NCBI GenBank assembly: GCA_023935145.1
Contig: CM043699.1
Coordinates: forward strand, 74,899,138-74,963,137
Length of the DNA stretch: 64,000 nt
Source of the DNA: Bretschneidera sinensis
Taxonomy: Eukaryota > Streptophyta > Magnoliopsida > Brassicales > Akaniaceae
Direction of reading: 5' to 3'
The position numbers were made by a program, and so were the translations under genes. Of this stretch, positions 54,956-64,000 are shown in pieces. Within the stretch, counting starts at the first letter, position 1. Each line of letters starts with the position of its first letter. The notes under the pieces were generated by a model. That model had not been told where the DNA came from. It was given only the letters and a program-made list of their open reading frames with translations, and ran no database searches.

Positions 54956-55159
54956 TGTGATTTGCGCCATATGGAATGCTGAGGCCCTTCTTTCATCCTA
55001 TGGGACCATCCATTGCTATCTTGTCTAGTGGAAGATCATCCAAAAGAAAAGAGTACTTGGATTTTTGAAGACGTTTTTTCGTGAGCTTGATCCTAAGTTG
55101 GTATAGTGGTATATTCGGTTTAACTTGTTTAAGTCGAGTTTTTTCCAATTGGGTGAGAA

Positions 55160-55457
55160 TGATAGAGAACCATAGTCTAGGGATATTGAGTTGAGAAAAA
55201 ATTATTATGTTGGGATTTTATTAGTTAGTAGGGTTTCTTAGGATTTGTACTTATATAAACACCTTATTATGTTGAGTTTAGTCAGACTCGATAATAGAAT
55301 TTTGAGACTTAAATTGTATCTCGGTTTCTCTCCTATTCTTTTTATTCTTCCTTTACTTTATTTTCTCTTCTACCTATTTAATTTGTTCTTCTAGTATTCC
55401 TTCATTTCTTTCCTTTTTTCTCAACCTAAATTTTCTTTCAATACATGTTCTGCATCA
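55160..55457 (+). repeat. 3' LTR of G
   Basis: 298 bp, TGATAGAGAACCATAGTCTA to TTCTGCATCA, followed by the target duplication GATGC. It is shorter than the 5' LTR because of small deletions (for example near GGGTTTCTTAGG). Confidence 0.88.
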
Positions 55458-55544
55458 GATGCTAAATAAGTAATCATATGGTGAGATGTGATCACATCAA
55501 TTAAAACATTATAAAAATAAAAATTCAAAGATTATGTATCTACG

Positions 55545-55960
55545 TATGGCTGAATCTTCACACTTGGTGGATGAGTTCCAGAGGGTTTAAGAAACAGACT
55601 TATATAAGTGATTCTACTATGGTAGCAGAGTTTATAGCACTTGCTGCAGAGAGAAAATAGGTACAATGGCTAAGGAATTTATCGTTGGAAATTCCTATTC
55701 GGCCAAAGTCTGTATGGATCCAATCTCTTTGAGATGTGATAGTCAAACTAAATTTTCTCGGGCTTACAACAATGTCTACAATAGAAAATCAACACACATA
55801 AGTCCAAGACATAGCTATGCAAGACAATTAATTACCAATGGGGTAATTATCATTGAGTTTGTAAAATCATGGACAATTTGGTAGATCTTTTGACAATGAG
55901 ACTTACAAAAGAAATTATAATTAAGTAATCACAAAGGATGGGTCTCAAGCCCACATCTAA
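55545..55960 (+). pseudogene. Copia RNase H remnant
   Basis: Across frames: FTLGG, SDSTMVAEFIALAA (RNase H Ser-Thr-x-x-AE(F/Y) motif), QWLRNL, EIP.R.KSV, LRCDSQTKFSRAYNNVYN (DSQ), STHISPRHSYARQLITNGVI and IIEFVKS with NLVDLLTMRLTKEI. This is the last domain of a plus-strand copia polyprotein different from X, Y, Z and H. It was present before G inserted, since G lies directly to its left and no upstream domains are near. Stops occur throughout. Confidence 0.8.
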
Positions 55961-56550
55961 AAATCACCAATGCTGAAAATATCAACTAAATTATTGCTAA
56001 ACGCAAGTCATTACTTCAATGAGTTAAAATTATATCCCAAAGAAAAGTAACCGAATCACGATTCCAACCCAATTTCTTCAACAAACTGTTCCTAAAAATA
56101 AATGGAGTAGTACATAGAATGTAAGAATGTTTCACTAAGAGTTAGTGAAGAACTACTGAGAAAGAAAAAGTTTGAAGTTATAGGGAGCTTGAGAATACAA
56201 AATGGAGGTTTTTCCTGCTAGATATTTGAAAGCATGAAAATGTGAAGAAGAAGTGAAAGAGGAAAATGTATAGTTTCCCTAAGGATTTGAAAGGTTGTGT
56301 AACCGTACAAAATTAACTAGTGTTGCATGTTTCCTGTAAAAGCATGCAAGATTACTGTGTTCCATTGACACGGATGATAGTCTAATCATTACTTTTCATC
56401 TAAATTGATGGGATTATGGATGGTAATGTCATTTAAAATTCATATTATTTCCATACATTCTATCTTCAAAGTTTGTCGGTTGTTCTAGAAAATACTTGAT
56501 GAAATAAATGCGGGGAGTATACCATTCTGATAGACTAAATAATATAACCC

Positions 56551-56925
56551 AATGTGAGGGGCATTGTTGACACACAACAGACGATGCAAGCACTTTTCCA
56601 AATCATCCAAGTAAGAGGAGTTGGAAAGGACTGGTTGCATTTGGCATTGTCACAGTTATTCATTAAGCTGAATTGGAGTTAACGTGTTTGTGTGGTTAAT
56701 ACTTAAATATATTTTGACTACTTGGAATCATGCAGTCTTTTTCTCCACCTTGAATATAAGATCAAAGATGGTGCTGAAAGTTATATATGTTGTCTTTTCT
56801 CTACATAGATTTCCAATTTCCAAACAGTAATGGTGAGACTGTGTGAAAAAATGTATATTGGTTCCAATAGTGCTATTAAGTATGTATACTTTGAGGCTTA
56901 ACAAAATGAAAAAGGATAATGGATT
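56551..56925 (+). repeat. Possible polypurine tract and LTR start of the copia remnant
   Basis: AATGTGAGGGGCAT followed by TGTTGACACACAAC (from 56565) looks like a copia 3' polypurine tract plus LTR start, 0.6 kb after the RNase H remnant. The LTR would be cut at 56925 by element H. No second copy is seen, so this is tentative. 55961-56550 holds AT-rich sequence, presumably its 3' untranslated region. Confidence 0.4.
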
Positions 56926-57444
56926 TGTTAGGAAAAAAGCAATGGAAAAATAATCAGACACAAAAATTTACGTGGTTTAGAACTAAAACTCCTACGTCCA
57001 TAAGCGATAATGAGGGAGTCCACTATAATCAAAATTAGAGTACAAATCAAGAGAGATAAAACTCCCTAAGACTAAATATCCAATACACCCAAATCTAGGC
57101 TACTAAAAATTTAATTAGGAAAATACAATAGCCTAGAAGAATAGAAGTTTCAACAATTCAAAGGGATTTATTTGTTGTACAACCCTGTCTTCAACTTCAT
57201 CTAATTTACTGGTGTAGCTTTCTCTCTGTTGTTGAAAGAAGAGAAATAGACACATATATATAGGCAAGGTCAATGAGAATCTTTCTTCTATTTAATTTTG
57301 TATTCCTTGTCCTACTAGCACCAAAATAGCCACCCTTTTTAATTCTTCCTTTTCTTACTGCAATTTGTACTCCTGCATGATGACATGACAATTAAAAGAA
57401 GAATCGACCCGTTTTTACTCCAAAATTATAAGTCATATCTAACA
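56926..57444 (-). repeat. 3' LTR of H
   Basis: On the minus strand it starts TGTTAGATATGACTTATAAT. It contains CCTATATATATGTGTC (near 57250) as TATA box. The polypurine tract AAGTGGAGATT lies at 57445-57455. Confidence 0.9.
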
Positions 57445-57599
57445 AATCTCCACTTTGGCTTGAATTTTCACAAATAATGAATTACTCTCCACCATTTCCA
57501 CAAATGCCCCAACTGGGCATATTTCAAATGTTTTAAGTAACACCAATAAAGTCTAAGTAATGCTCGAACTTTGACACTGGAAGTAGTTTAGTCAACATA

Positions 57600-58560
57600 T
57601 CTGCTGGATTATCTACTATCCCAATTTTATTCACAACATCTCACCACTATCAACTATGTCTCGGACAAAGTGGTAATAAACATCAATATACTTCGTTCTC
57701 TCATGAAACATCTGATCCTTAGTCAAGTGAATGGTAATTTGACTATCACAATGGAAAACAGTAGCATCATGAACCCAACACAATTCACTAAACAATCCTC
57801 TCAACCAGATGACTTCCTTGATAGACTCTGTTATAGCTATATACTTTGCCTTTGTAGTCGACAGCGTAACAATTGGTTGTAGACCCATATCTTTCATCTC
57901 AAATTCATTGTTGAAGAGTGCTTTCAAGCTGCCAATCTTAGATTTAATTTTACAAGCAATGAGCATGTCATCCATATAAAGCAACAAATAAATAAATGAA
58001 TCATCTGCAAGCTTTCTAAGATACACACAACTGTTATACTTGCTTCTAGAATACCCATTACTCACCATATAGGAGTCAAACCTCTTGTACCACTGACAAA
58101 GAGACTATTTCAAACCATATAAGGACTTCTTCAACAAACAAACGTAGTCTTCATTGCCATTAATACCAAATCTCTCAGGTTAATGCATGTAGATTTTCTC
58201 TTCAAGCTCTGCAAAAATGCAGTTTTTAACATCAAGCTGTTCTAATTCCAAATTCTGCATTGCAACCAATGATAGGAGAATACGAATGGAACTTTACTTA
58301 ACAACCAAAGAGAAAACATCATTAAAATCAACTCCTACAACCTGACTCTATCCTTTAGCAACTAAACGTAAGCCTTGCATTTTCAATCTCTGTGATGCCT
58401 TTCTTTTTCTTGAATATCCATTTGCAACCAACTATCATTTTACCCATTGGAGGTTTTACCAATTTCCAAGTATGATTCTTCTCAATAGACTCCATTTCTT
58501 CATGCATGGCTACTAGTCATTTTGAAGAATCTGTACAAGCAATGGTTTCTATATATGTAA
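57600..58560 (-). pseudogene. H reverse transcriptase fused by deletion to RNase H
   Basis: RT remnants run from about 58560: MGKMIVGCKWIFKKKK, LLSLVAMQNLELEQLDVKNC, a broken LYGLK, then from 58068 an open frame with SRSKYNSCVYLRKLADDSF and LLLYMDDMLIACK (catalytic box). After FEMKDMG the frame passes straight into LQPIVTLSTTKAKYIAITES, that is RNase H. About 150 residues that normally separate them are missing. It ends FHERTKYIDVYYHFVRDIV and, after a break, NPADMLTKLLPVSKFEHYLD (about 57540-57600). Confidence 0.87.
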
Positions 58561-58929
58561 AAGGTTCACCTGCATCACTGGATTCTTATGCAACTGATAA
58601 AGCATAGGCAATTGCATTAGTATTACTAGAAAAAACAATATTACTATACCTCAATGGTAGTCTAGTCTCTTTTCTCATTCTATGTTTGGCAATGTTGTAA
58701 GGTTCATCCTGAATTTGTTGAGTCTGTTCTTCACCCAAATTCTTACCCTGTTCAGAAACAAGTTGTGTGAAAATGTTCTACATAGGATCTGAATCAAAAC
58801 TTTCCAACTCCACTTGCTGTGTGCTTCTCTTACCTTATTCAAAATCACAAGCAACAAACTTCTCTTTCTTTGAGGTAAGCATAGCAAATTCAATAAAAGT
58901 AACATTACGACTAATGAGAAATTTAGGTG

Positions 58930-59760
58930 ACTTAGGATCATGACATCATAATCTATATCTTTTAACTCCATCAACATAACCAAAAAAAAATGTACATTTT
59001 ACCTCTAAGCTCTAATTTTCCATCATTAACATGTGCATATGCAGGACATCCAAATATTTTTACCATAGAATAATTAGGAGGGTTACCAAACCATACTTTA
59101 TGTGGTGTTTCAAACTCTATAGCTATAGCGGGAGATCAATTCACCATATAACAAGTAGAAAAATCCTACCTTTACCTAAAACTTCGTAGTTAAATCAGCA
59201 TTTGAGAGCATACAACGAGCTTTCTCCAAAAGAGCTTTGTTCAATTGCTCAGCAACCCCATTCTGTTGTGGTGTACTTCTGGCTGTCTTATGTCTAACAA
59301 TACCCTCATCTCTATAGTAGTCATAAAACTCATTTGAACAAAATTCTAAACCATTATCTATCCTCAACCTTTTAATCTGTTTCCTTGTTTGTTTTTTAAT
59401 CATGGTTCTCCACTGTTTAAAACACTTGAATGCTTCATCCTTGGTCTTCAACATATACACCCAAGTTTTTATTAAGTAGTCATCAATGAAAGTAAGTATA
59501 TACCTGGAACCACCCTTAGATGGAACACGTGAGGGTCTCCAAATATCATAATGAATATAATCTACAGTACCCTTGGTTCTGTGAATCACTGTATTAAAGT
59601 TAACTCTCTTTTGTTTGCTAAAAACACAATGCTCACAAAATTTCATTTTACTTGTATTTTGTCCACATAGCAAACCTTTTTTGCTCAACAAAGTTAGTCC
59701 CTTTTCACTCATATGACCCAATCTCATATGCCATAAGTTTGTAACCTCAGAGTCAGACAT
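58930..59760 (-). pseudogene. H integrase
   Basis: NLWHMRLGHMSEKGLTLLSK (GAG-pre-integrase) and CEHCVFSKQKRVNFNT open it. The core has DYIHYDIWRPSRVP, ILTFIDDYLIKTWVYMLK, LRIDNGLEFCSN and STPQQNGVAEQLNKALLEKA. The catalytic D, D and E are visible, but GVAERMNR has become GVAEQLNK. From 59175 down the frame is broken; a weak FGC.AYAHVNDGKL-like stretch lies near 59000-59060. The region 58560-58930 is a linker with stops. Confidence 0.85.
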
Positions 59761-59769
59761 AGTAGAAGC

Positions 59770-60480
59770 AGCCGTTGAACCAATAATGATAGTACCCTAT
59801 AAAACATACAAATTTGGCGACGTAATCTTTACTTTCATGACAGCCAGAGCACCTCTACTAACTTTTATAACTCCATCACCAGATGAATACCTGTACTCTT
59901 TGACATCAAGAGTACTAGGAGAAATAAAATTCTTCTTGAAGGTAGAAATATGTCTAATTCCTCTTAAGGTCCTTATTACATCATCGTGTATTCTAATCTA
60001 AACAATTCCTATACTAGTAATTTTTTAAGTTACGTCATCACCAAGAAATACAACTTCATCATAAGGCTTATATTCTGAAAATCAATCTCCAATCAGACAA
60101 AAAGAACCCATTACCACTGGCAGTAAGGACACAATCATAGTCATCAAAGTCTTCTTCAATAACAGTAGCTTCAGGTTGTTTCTGTTTTCGATTCCTATCA
60201 CGATTCTGATTCTGACCTCGATTTTGACCTTAATTCTAATTGTTTTCTTCGTGAATTTTTTTTTCAAATTTCAACACTCAGACTTGTAATGTCCTTTTTT
60301 CTTATAGTAATGATAGGTCACATTCTTATTTCTAGACTTAGATCGAAATTTCTGGCTACTGTTACCTAAACCTTTTTTTCTCTAGAATCTCTAATGTTTA
60401 AGGCATCATCTTGACTCTATTTCTCATAATTATTTCCAGACATATGTCGTTTAAGAAATTCTTTAGAAAATATGGAACTT
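59770..60480 (-). pseudogene. H gag end and protease remnant
   Basis: Low-quality coding sequence with stops in all frames. Recognisable pieces are a Lys/Arg/Asn-rich stretch and a CCHC-like Y(Y)KKKGHYKSEC (near 60270-60310). ISTFKKNFISPSTLDVKEYR and GVIKVSRGALAVMKVKI (near 59830-59950) belong to the end of the protease region. The catalytic DSG is not readable. Confidence 0.6.
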
Positions 60481-61077
60481 TTAACATCTTCTAAGGAAAA
60501 TTATATCTCTATCAAACAGAAAAGTTTCCATAAAGTGTGTAAACAATGGTGGTAGGGAATACAACAATAGTAGGGCCTGATCCTCATCACCTAATTTAGC
60601 TTCCATTGAATTCAAATCAGTAATAATAGAATTAAATTCATCAACATGAGATTTCATTGACTTACCTTCTATTATACGCAACAAATACAATTGTTGCTTC
60701 AAGAATAGTTTGTTGGTGAGGGATTTTGTATGTACAAAGACTCTAACTTACTCCATAAGACGGCAATAGTTTTCTCTGTAAGAACTTCACGTAAAACTCC
60801 AATTGATATACATAACTGAATTGCAGTCAAGGTCTTCTCATTTATATCCAAATTTTGTTCATCTGTCATTGTACTAGGCATTTTCTCCTTCCCTAGCAGT
60901 GCCTTTTTCAAACCCTTTTGGGTTAATACGGGTTGCATCTTTACTTACCAAAGATTGAAACTAACAATTCCATTAAACTTTTATATCCAAATTTTATTCA
61001 TCTATCATTGTACTAGGCATTTTCTCCTTCCCCAGCAGTGCCTTTTTCAAACCCTTTTGGGTTAATATGGGTTGCAT
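60481..61077 (-). pseudogene. H gag, N-terminal part
   Basis: Frames from 60938 (MQPVLTQKGLKKALLG, then INEKTLTAIQLCISIGVLRE and VLWSKLESLYIQNPSPTN) and 60702 (KQQLYLLRIIEGKSMKSHVD, then DEDQALLLLYSLPPLFTHFM) show the Tnt1-like capsid. A frame change lies between the two. The start region is present twice because of a 139-bp duplication, so a second MQP(I/V)LTQKGLKKALL lies at 61077. Confidence 0.85.
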
Positions 61078-61118
61078 TTTTACTTGCCAAAAATTAAAAC
61101 TAACAATTCCATTAAACT
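60841..61118 (-). repeat. 139-bp tandem duplication across the H gag start
   Basis: TTTATATCCAAATTTTGTTC at 60841 recurs at 60980 with few changes, and the second unit ends where TTTATATC begins again at 61119. Each unit holds the gag start codon and the first 33 or so codons. Confidence 0.92.
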
Positions 61119-61174
61119 TTTATATCTCATACGAAGTGGTAGAAGATATCACGCCCAGAACAATTTTAACAATA

Positions 61175-61186
61175 GCTCTGATATCA
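61175..61186 (-). other. Primer-binding site of H, degenerate iMet type
   Basis: The minus strand reads TGATATCAGAGC, one base from TGGTATCAGAGC. It lies three bases inside the LTR end at 61190. Confidence 0.85.
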
Positions 61187-61189
61187 GTT

Positions 61190-61707
61190 TGTTAGAAATA
61201 AAACAGCAAAAAAGTAAACAGACACAGAAATTTATGTGGTTCGGAGCTAAAACTCCTACGTGCACGGATGATGGTGAGAGGTTCCACTATAATCAAAATT
61301 GGAGTACAAATCAAAAGAGATAAAACTCCCTAATCTCAAATCCCTAATACACCTAAATCTATGATATCACAAATTTAATTAGGAAAATAATATAGCCTAG
61401 AAGAAAAGAACTTTCAACCATTTAAAGGGATCAGTTTGTTGTACAGACATGCCTTCAACTTCCCTTGATGTTCTGCTATAATTTTCTCTCTGTTGTTGAA
61501 AGAATAGAAATAGGAACATATATATAGGCAATGACAAGGAGAATCTTTCTTCTATTTAATTTTGTATTCCTCATCCTACTAGCACCAAAACAGCCATATT
61601 TTTTAATTCTTTCTTTTCCTACTGTAATTTGTATCATGCATGATGATGTGACACTTACAAGAAGAATGAACCCATTTTTACTCCAAAATTACAAGCCATA
61701 TCTAACA
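61190..61707 (-). repeat. 5' LTR of H
   Basis: 518 bp, alike to 56926-57444 with numerous substitutions. CCTATATATATGTTCC (minus strand, near 61525) is the TATA region. Confidence 0.9.
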
Positions 61708-61925
61708 TGATTAATGATACAAATCAAAACAAAATTCATGCAGTTTATTTAAACTACAAAAAAAAAACCTACTGATCACACCCAACAAAAGCAACTTTTG
61801 TTATGGAAAGGTCACTCGTCACACCCTCTAAAAGCATATCTACCCACATAACAACTAATTAGATTGTGACGCTTGAAATATTAATTATATGACTAATTCA
61901 ACTATGCTTTTTATTTTATGGGCTT

Positions 61926-62043
61926 CTACACATTGGCATGTTGAAAATTGTAGAACTCATGATTGCCAGAGAGGCATCTCCAGCAAGTGCTGCTTACCAT
62001 ATGAAAACTAGGTTCTTTAGGAATTGTCAATGGCCGACTTGAT
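61926..62043 (-). CDS. TPX2-family gene: last exon
   Basis: On the minus strand a good acceptor (TTATGAAAGCAG, just after 62043) is followed by the residues SSRPLTIPKEPSFHM, then VSSTCWRCLSGNHEF, ending YNFQHANV and TAG at 61926-61928. The preceding exon ends PFYPQ plus AG, so the split Arg codon (AG/A) joins both in phase. P-Q-R-S-S-R-P-L-T-(I/V)-P-K-E-P-x-F-H is a well known C-terminal stretch in plant proteins with a TPX2 microtubule-binding domain. These bind microtubules and the spindle or cortical array. The exon itself is intact. A donor-like GTAAGC within it (near 61987-61992) might be used as an alternative, but the reading through to a Tyr/Phe-rich end seems natural. Confidence 0.62.
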
Positions 62044-62167
62044 CTGCTTTCATAAAAGAAAATGAATAAAAAAATTAAATCAAAAAGGAAAAAAAATAAA
62101 ACTAATGTTAGGCATCTGTGAAATTTTATTTGGTTTAATTAAGCTTCTAATGATTATTTTTATTTAC

Positions 62168-62265
62168 CTTTGTGGATAGAAAGGTCTATCAAAGAAAGGT
62201 ATCAACTGAGCTTTTGGAACAATCTCATTTCGTAGCGACCGAACCTATTCCTCTTCTATCATTTG
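62168..62265 (-). pseudogene. TPX2-family gene: next-to-last exon, with in-frame stop
   Basis: Donor AAAG/GTAAAT lies at 62162-62171; the acceptor is best placed at TTGGAG just after 62265. The exon reads QMIEEE, stop, VRSLRNEIVPKAQ, then LIPFFDRPFYPQ and the first two bases of Arg. E-E-E-(x)-R-x-L-R-x-E-(I/M/L)-V-P-K-A-Q-x-(M/I)-P-(F/Y)-F-D-R-P-F is characteristic of TPX2-domain proteins. The TAG (where Glu or Gln is usual) would end the protein about 60 residues early. So the locus is a pseudogene, a defective allele, or my acceptor choice hides an exon change; the last is unlikely since the stop is in the middle of the conserved part. Confidence 0.6.
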
Positions 62266-62589
62266 CTCCAAGGTTGAATAACACTATCAGTGTTGGTTTG
62301 ATACACTGGATTAAGAGGACGATAAAATTTTTTTAAAAAAAAAGATAAAATGATAAGATCTCATTCAATATAACGTTTGATATAGAAAATAAGCATTAAA
62401 AAATTTCATAGCACTAATTAAAGTATTTCGTCCTATTGATCGATTTTTCAATATTATCCTCCTGTTAATCTGATATACCAAATGAGAACTCATAAATTTA
62501 CTTGTAATTGAACGATTCAAGACCTGTCAATCACATGAATAATGAAAATAAATAGAAAGAAAATAATAACAAAAAAATTTAAAGTTCTG

Positions 62590-62935
62590 TTAATATGGTG
62601 TTCTCGGATATTGTCTCATTATGTGGTACCAACGTGATGACCTAACTGTTTGTCGTGGATGTGGAGCTCCGATGTGTTGTCATGGGTTATTGTAATTTAT
62701 TGAGTTGAGTTTATTTGTTTCAGATTGGATAGGTTTGTTGTTGGTATGGATTTCTTTGTAATAAGTTACATGTGTATGCTCCAACTTGAGGGGGAGTGTT
62801 GAGAATCCTAATTAGGTTTCCTATTATGTGTCCTAGTAGGTTTTTTAGTCTTACTTAATTTATATCTATCTTATCTAGTTGATGTATCATAGTCCTATTA
62901 TATTTGATAATCATAAATCTATATATAGTATTGGC
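62590..62935 (+). mobile_element. 3' end of a copia element: coding tail, polypurine tract, partial LTR
   Basis: KLHVYAPT and a stop overlap AACTTGAGGGGGAGTG (about 62779-62793), a usual copia ending and polypurine tract. TGTTGAGAATCCTAATTAGG from 62793-62794 is the LTR start, with CTATATATAGTATTGG as a TATA-like box near 62920. The upstream coding part is missing, and the LTR end is not identifiable. Confidence 0.6.
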
Positions 62936-63400
62936 AGAATCGAGCGCCTACCATTGCACCAAAACTATAACTTATAGCCAGAGTGCAACTTAAATAACTT
63001 AAACCGCAAAGCAACACAAGTGCCACGTTTTGATTGTGACTTGGCCTCACCTGGGCCTCCATCACGGGACAATTGTTGCCAACACCTGGCCCAACAATCT
63101 CCCCTCCAGCAATTACACCACTGGGAATCAAACTCGTGACCTTAGCTTTAATACCACTTGTTGGGGAAAATACCAAAAACCGCGGCTATTCATAGGCCCA
63201 ACTCTAAACTGTCAAGAAAAAAACTCCGACCCAAAACGTGTACAAAGTTTGAAATTCCCGGGGCGCTGCCGCCTACCCCCACCCACTCACTGGGGAGTGA
63301 GACCCTGTGATCTTCGGAGGGTTTACAGATCTGGATTCGTAAAGTATGCATCAACTCTAAAAGTAATCATATTAAACTTATTTTAGACAATGTTCTAAAG
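62936..63400 (-). repeat. LTR/primer-site-like fragment, unclassified
   Basis: The minus strand reads ...CCCCAACAAGTGGTATTAAAGC at 63145-63166: an LTR-type end (CCAACA) followed by a primer site two bases from TGGTATCAGAGC. Then noncoding sequence runs to GGTAGGCGCTCGATTC (about 62938-62955). The GC-rich stretch at 63255-63300 (GGCGCTGCCGCCTACCCCCA on the plus strand) differs from its surroundings. It may be a short terminal-repeat (TRIM-like) or truncated LTR element, but no second LTR was found. Confidence 0.35.
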
Positions 63401-63417
63401 ATAGATAGATAGCCTAC

Positions 63418-63477
63418 CTTCTTCAACTTCTCTACTTGTTTCCTCTGTAGCACTGTCAGATATAGCTTAGTTGCAAC
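63418..63477 (-). CDS. TPX2-family gene: probable upstream exon
   Basis: 60 bp between an acceptor (GTACAG, after 63477) and a donor (AAG/GTAGGC, before 63418), reading VATKLYLTVLQRKQVEKLKK in full codons. This charged helical stretch suits the part of TPX2-type proteins just before the ...EEE.R.LRKE segment, and the phase (0) agrees with the acceptor chosen for 62168-62265. It is short, so chance cannot be ruled out. Confidence 0.42.
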
Positions 63478-64000
63478 CTGTACATAATTAACTAGTTTAG
63501 CAAAAATAAGTATTGATAAACACTTCAATTTTATTTTCCTTTTTTGTCAAAGGGCGTACAGTTTTGAATGACACGTACTTCTTTTTTTTCTCTTAAAAGT
63601 CTCTGCTGTAAATTTTGAAGTATCAAAAACATAAAACAAGTCAACTAAACAACATGGTTGAATAATCCAATGCAACTTTATACAAAAGCTAGTTGGATTA
63701 ACATACCCAAAACTTATTATAAAAGTTAACCTCCAATTTTTTTATATCTCCCCTGCAGTGATGTGATGGCTTTTGTTTCATATTAGTATCCCTCAACCCT
63801 TGCACTTTATTTTTTGGTATATTAAAAAAAAATCAAATTTTAATATTTTATTCAAAAAATTCAGAGATAACTATTACAATAAAAGATTTAGATTCAATCT
63901 TCGCTTTTTAAATAAAGAAAAAAATAACATACACTATAAAAATTATTAAATTTTTTAAAAATATGTTGTTTTTTACTCACATACACGTGAGTCGCACATA
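63478..64000. other. AT-rich DNA at the right edge
   Basis: No further exon, LTR end or repeat is recognised. If the TPX2-family gene is real, this is its next intron, with the remaining exons outside the window. Confidence 0.4.

Larger units (their letters stand above)
36823..55457 (+). mobile_element. Gypsy derivative G, host of three younger insertions
   Basis: The ends are TGATGGAGAACCATAG at 36823 and CTGCATCA at 55457, with a perfect target duplication GATGC (36818-36822, 55458-55462). The 5' LTR is split by the copia array (36863-46257), and the leader/gag region by Athila copy 2 (47857-53208). After taking these out, G is only about 3.9 kb: two short LTRs of about 300-336 bp, an iMet-like primer site, a degraded gag and the C-terminal end of integrase. 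Protease, RT and RNase H are absent, so G was already internally deleted or has lost them since. Confidence 0.88.
56926..61707 (-). mobile_element. Copia element H (Tork-like), degraded
   Basis: 4782 bp. LTRs lie at 56926-57444 (519 bp) and 61190-61707 (518 bp), with ends TGTTAG...CTAACA. Flanks are GGATT (56921-56925) and TGATT (61708-61712), a target duplication with one mismatch. The order on the minus strand is iMet-like primer site, gag, protease, integrase, RT, RNase H. A deletion joins RT to RNase H, which explains why the element is about 0.5-1 kb short for this group. The LTRs differ at many positions, so it is old. Confidence 0.9.
62266..63417 (-). other. Intron of the TPX2-family gene carrying retrotransposon debris
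   Basis: If 63418-63477 and 62168-62265 are neighbouring exons, the 1.15 kb between them is an intron. It contains a plus-strand copia 3' end (62590-62935) and a minus-strand primer-site-like junction (63145-63160). 62266-62589 is AT-rich with nothing recognised. Confidence 0.4.

Noticed and set aside
62936..63158. SINE with RNA polymerase III boxes (TGGTGCAATGGTAGG and GAGTTTGATTCCC)
   Set aside because: On the strand where both read correctly the B-like box comes before the A-like box, the reverse of a working promoter. There is no A tail or target duplication.

Overview
This is nuclear DNA from a flowering plant, probably a eudicot. It is a dense nest of decayed retrotransposons with almost no host coding sequence. 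Evidence: Ty3/gypsy elements of the Tekay/Del-like, Tat and Athila types, Ty1/copia elements of the Tork/Tnt1 type, a plant L1-like LINE, tRNA-iMet and tRNA-Asp primer-binding sites, AT-rich spacers, and a spliced TPX2-family gene end at the right edge. I see no rRNA, tRNA, CRISPR, origin or bacterial-style operon. Species cannot be decided from the sequence.

Layout. (1) 1-3182: the 5' end of a minus-strand gypsy element (gag remnant, PBS, about 2 kb LTR) leaving the window on the left. (2) 3183-16359: a badly decayed minus-strand Tat-type gypsy element, split inside its protease by a plus-strand, non-autonomous Athila-type element (8369-14047, copy 1). (3) 17048-34753: an 11.4-kb Athila element (W, minus) with an extra ORF of the 'putative plant transposon protein' kind beyond integrase. 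It is split between protease and RT by a 6.3-kb copia element (Z, 24408-30700, minus, target duplication GAAAG). (4) 36823-55457: a gypsy derivative (G, plus, target duplication GATGC) with most of pol missing. Its 5' LTR was hit by a three-LTR copia array (36863-46257, one GAAAT duplication around the whole block), whose first LTR was hit by a 5'-truncated LINE (37366-39765). Its leader was hit by a second copy of the non-autonomous Athila family (47857-53208, minus, duplication GGGCT). (5) 55545-56925: a copia RNase H remnant and possible LTR. (6) 56926-61707: a Tork-like copia element (H, minus). (7) 61926-63477: exons of a TPX2-family gene on the minus strand, with retrotransposon debris in one intron and an in-frame stop.

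How the parts work together. Each LTR element is a self-contained replication unit: LTR promoter, primer-binding site, gag, protease, RT/RNase H, integrase, polypurine tract. None here looks autonomous: every pol is broken by stops, frameshifts, deletions or insertions. Insertion order can be read from the nesting: G, then the copia array, then the LINE; G, then Athila copy 2; Tat, then Athila copy 1; W, then Z.

The least ordinary content is (a) the two Athila-type copies that share the same internal deletion but have different U3 regions, one packed with GATCGATCGC-type motifs; (b) the copia array with three LTRs, one target duplication and microhomology-like deletion joints; (c) CpG-rich U3 blocks with similar short motifs in unrelated LTR families; and (d) the TPX2-family gene end. 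No wholly new biological system is evident. All boundaries come from reading by eye.
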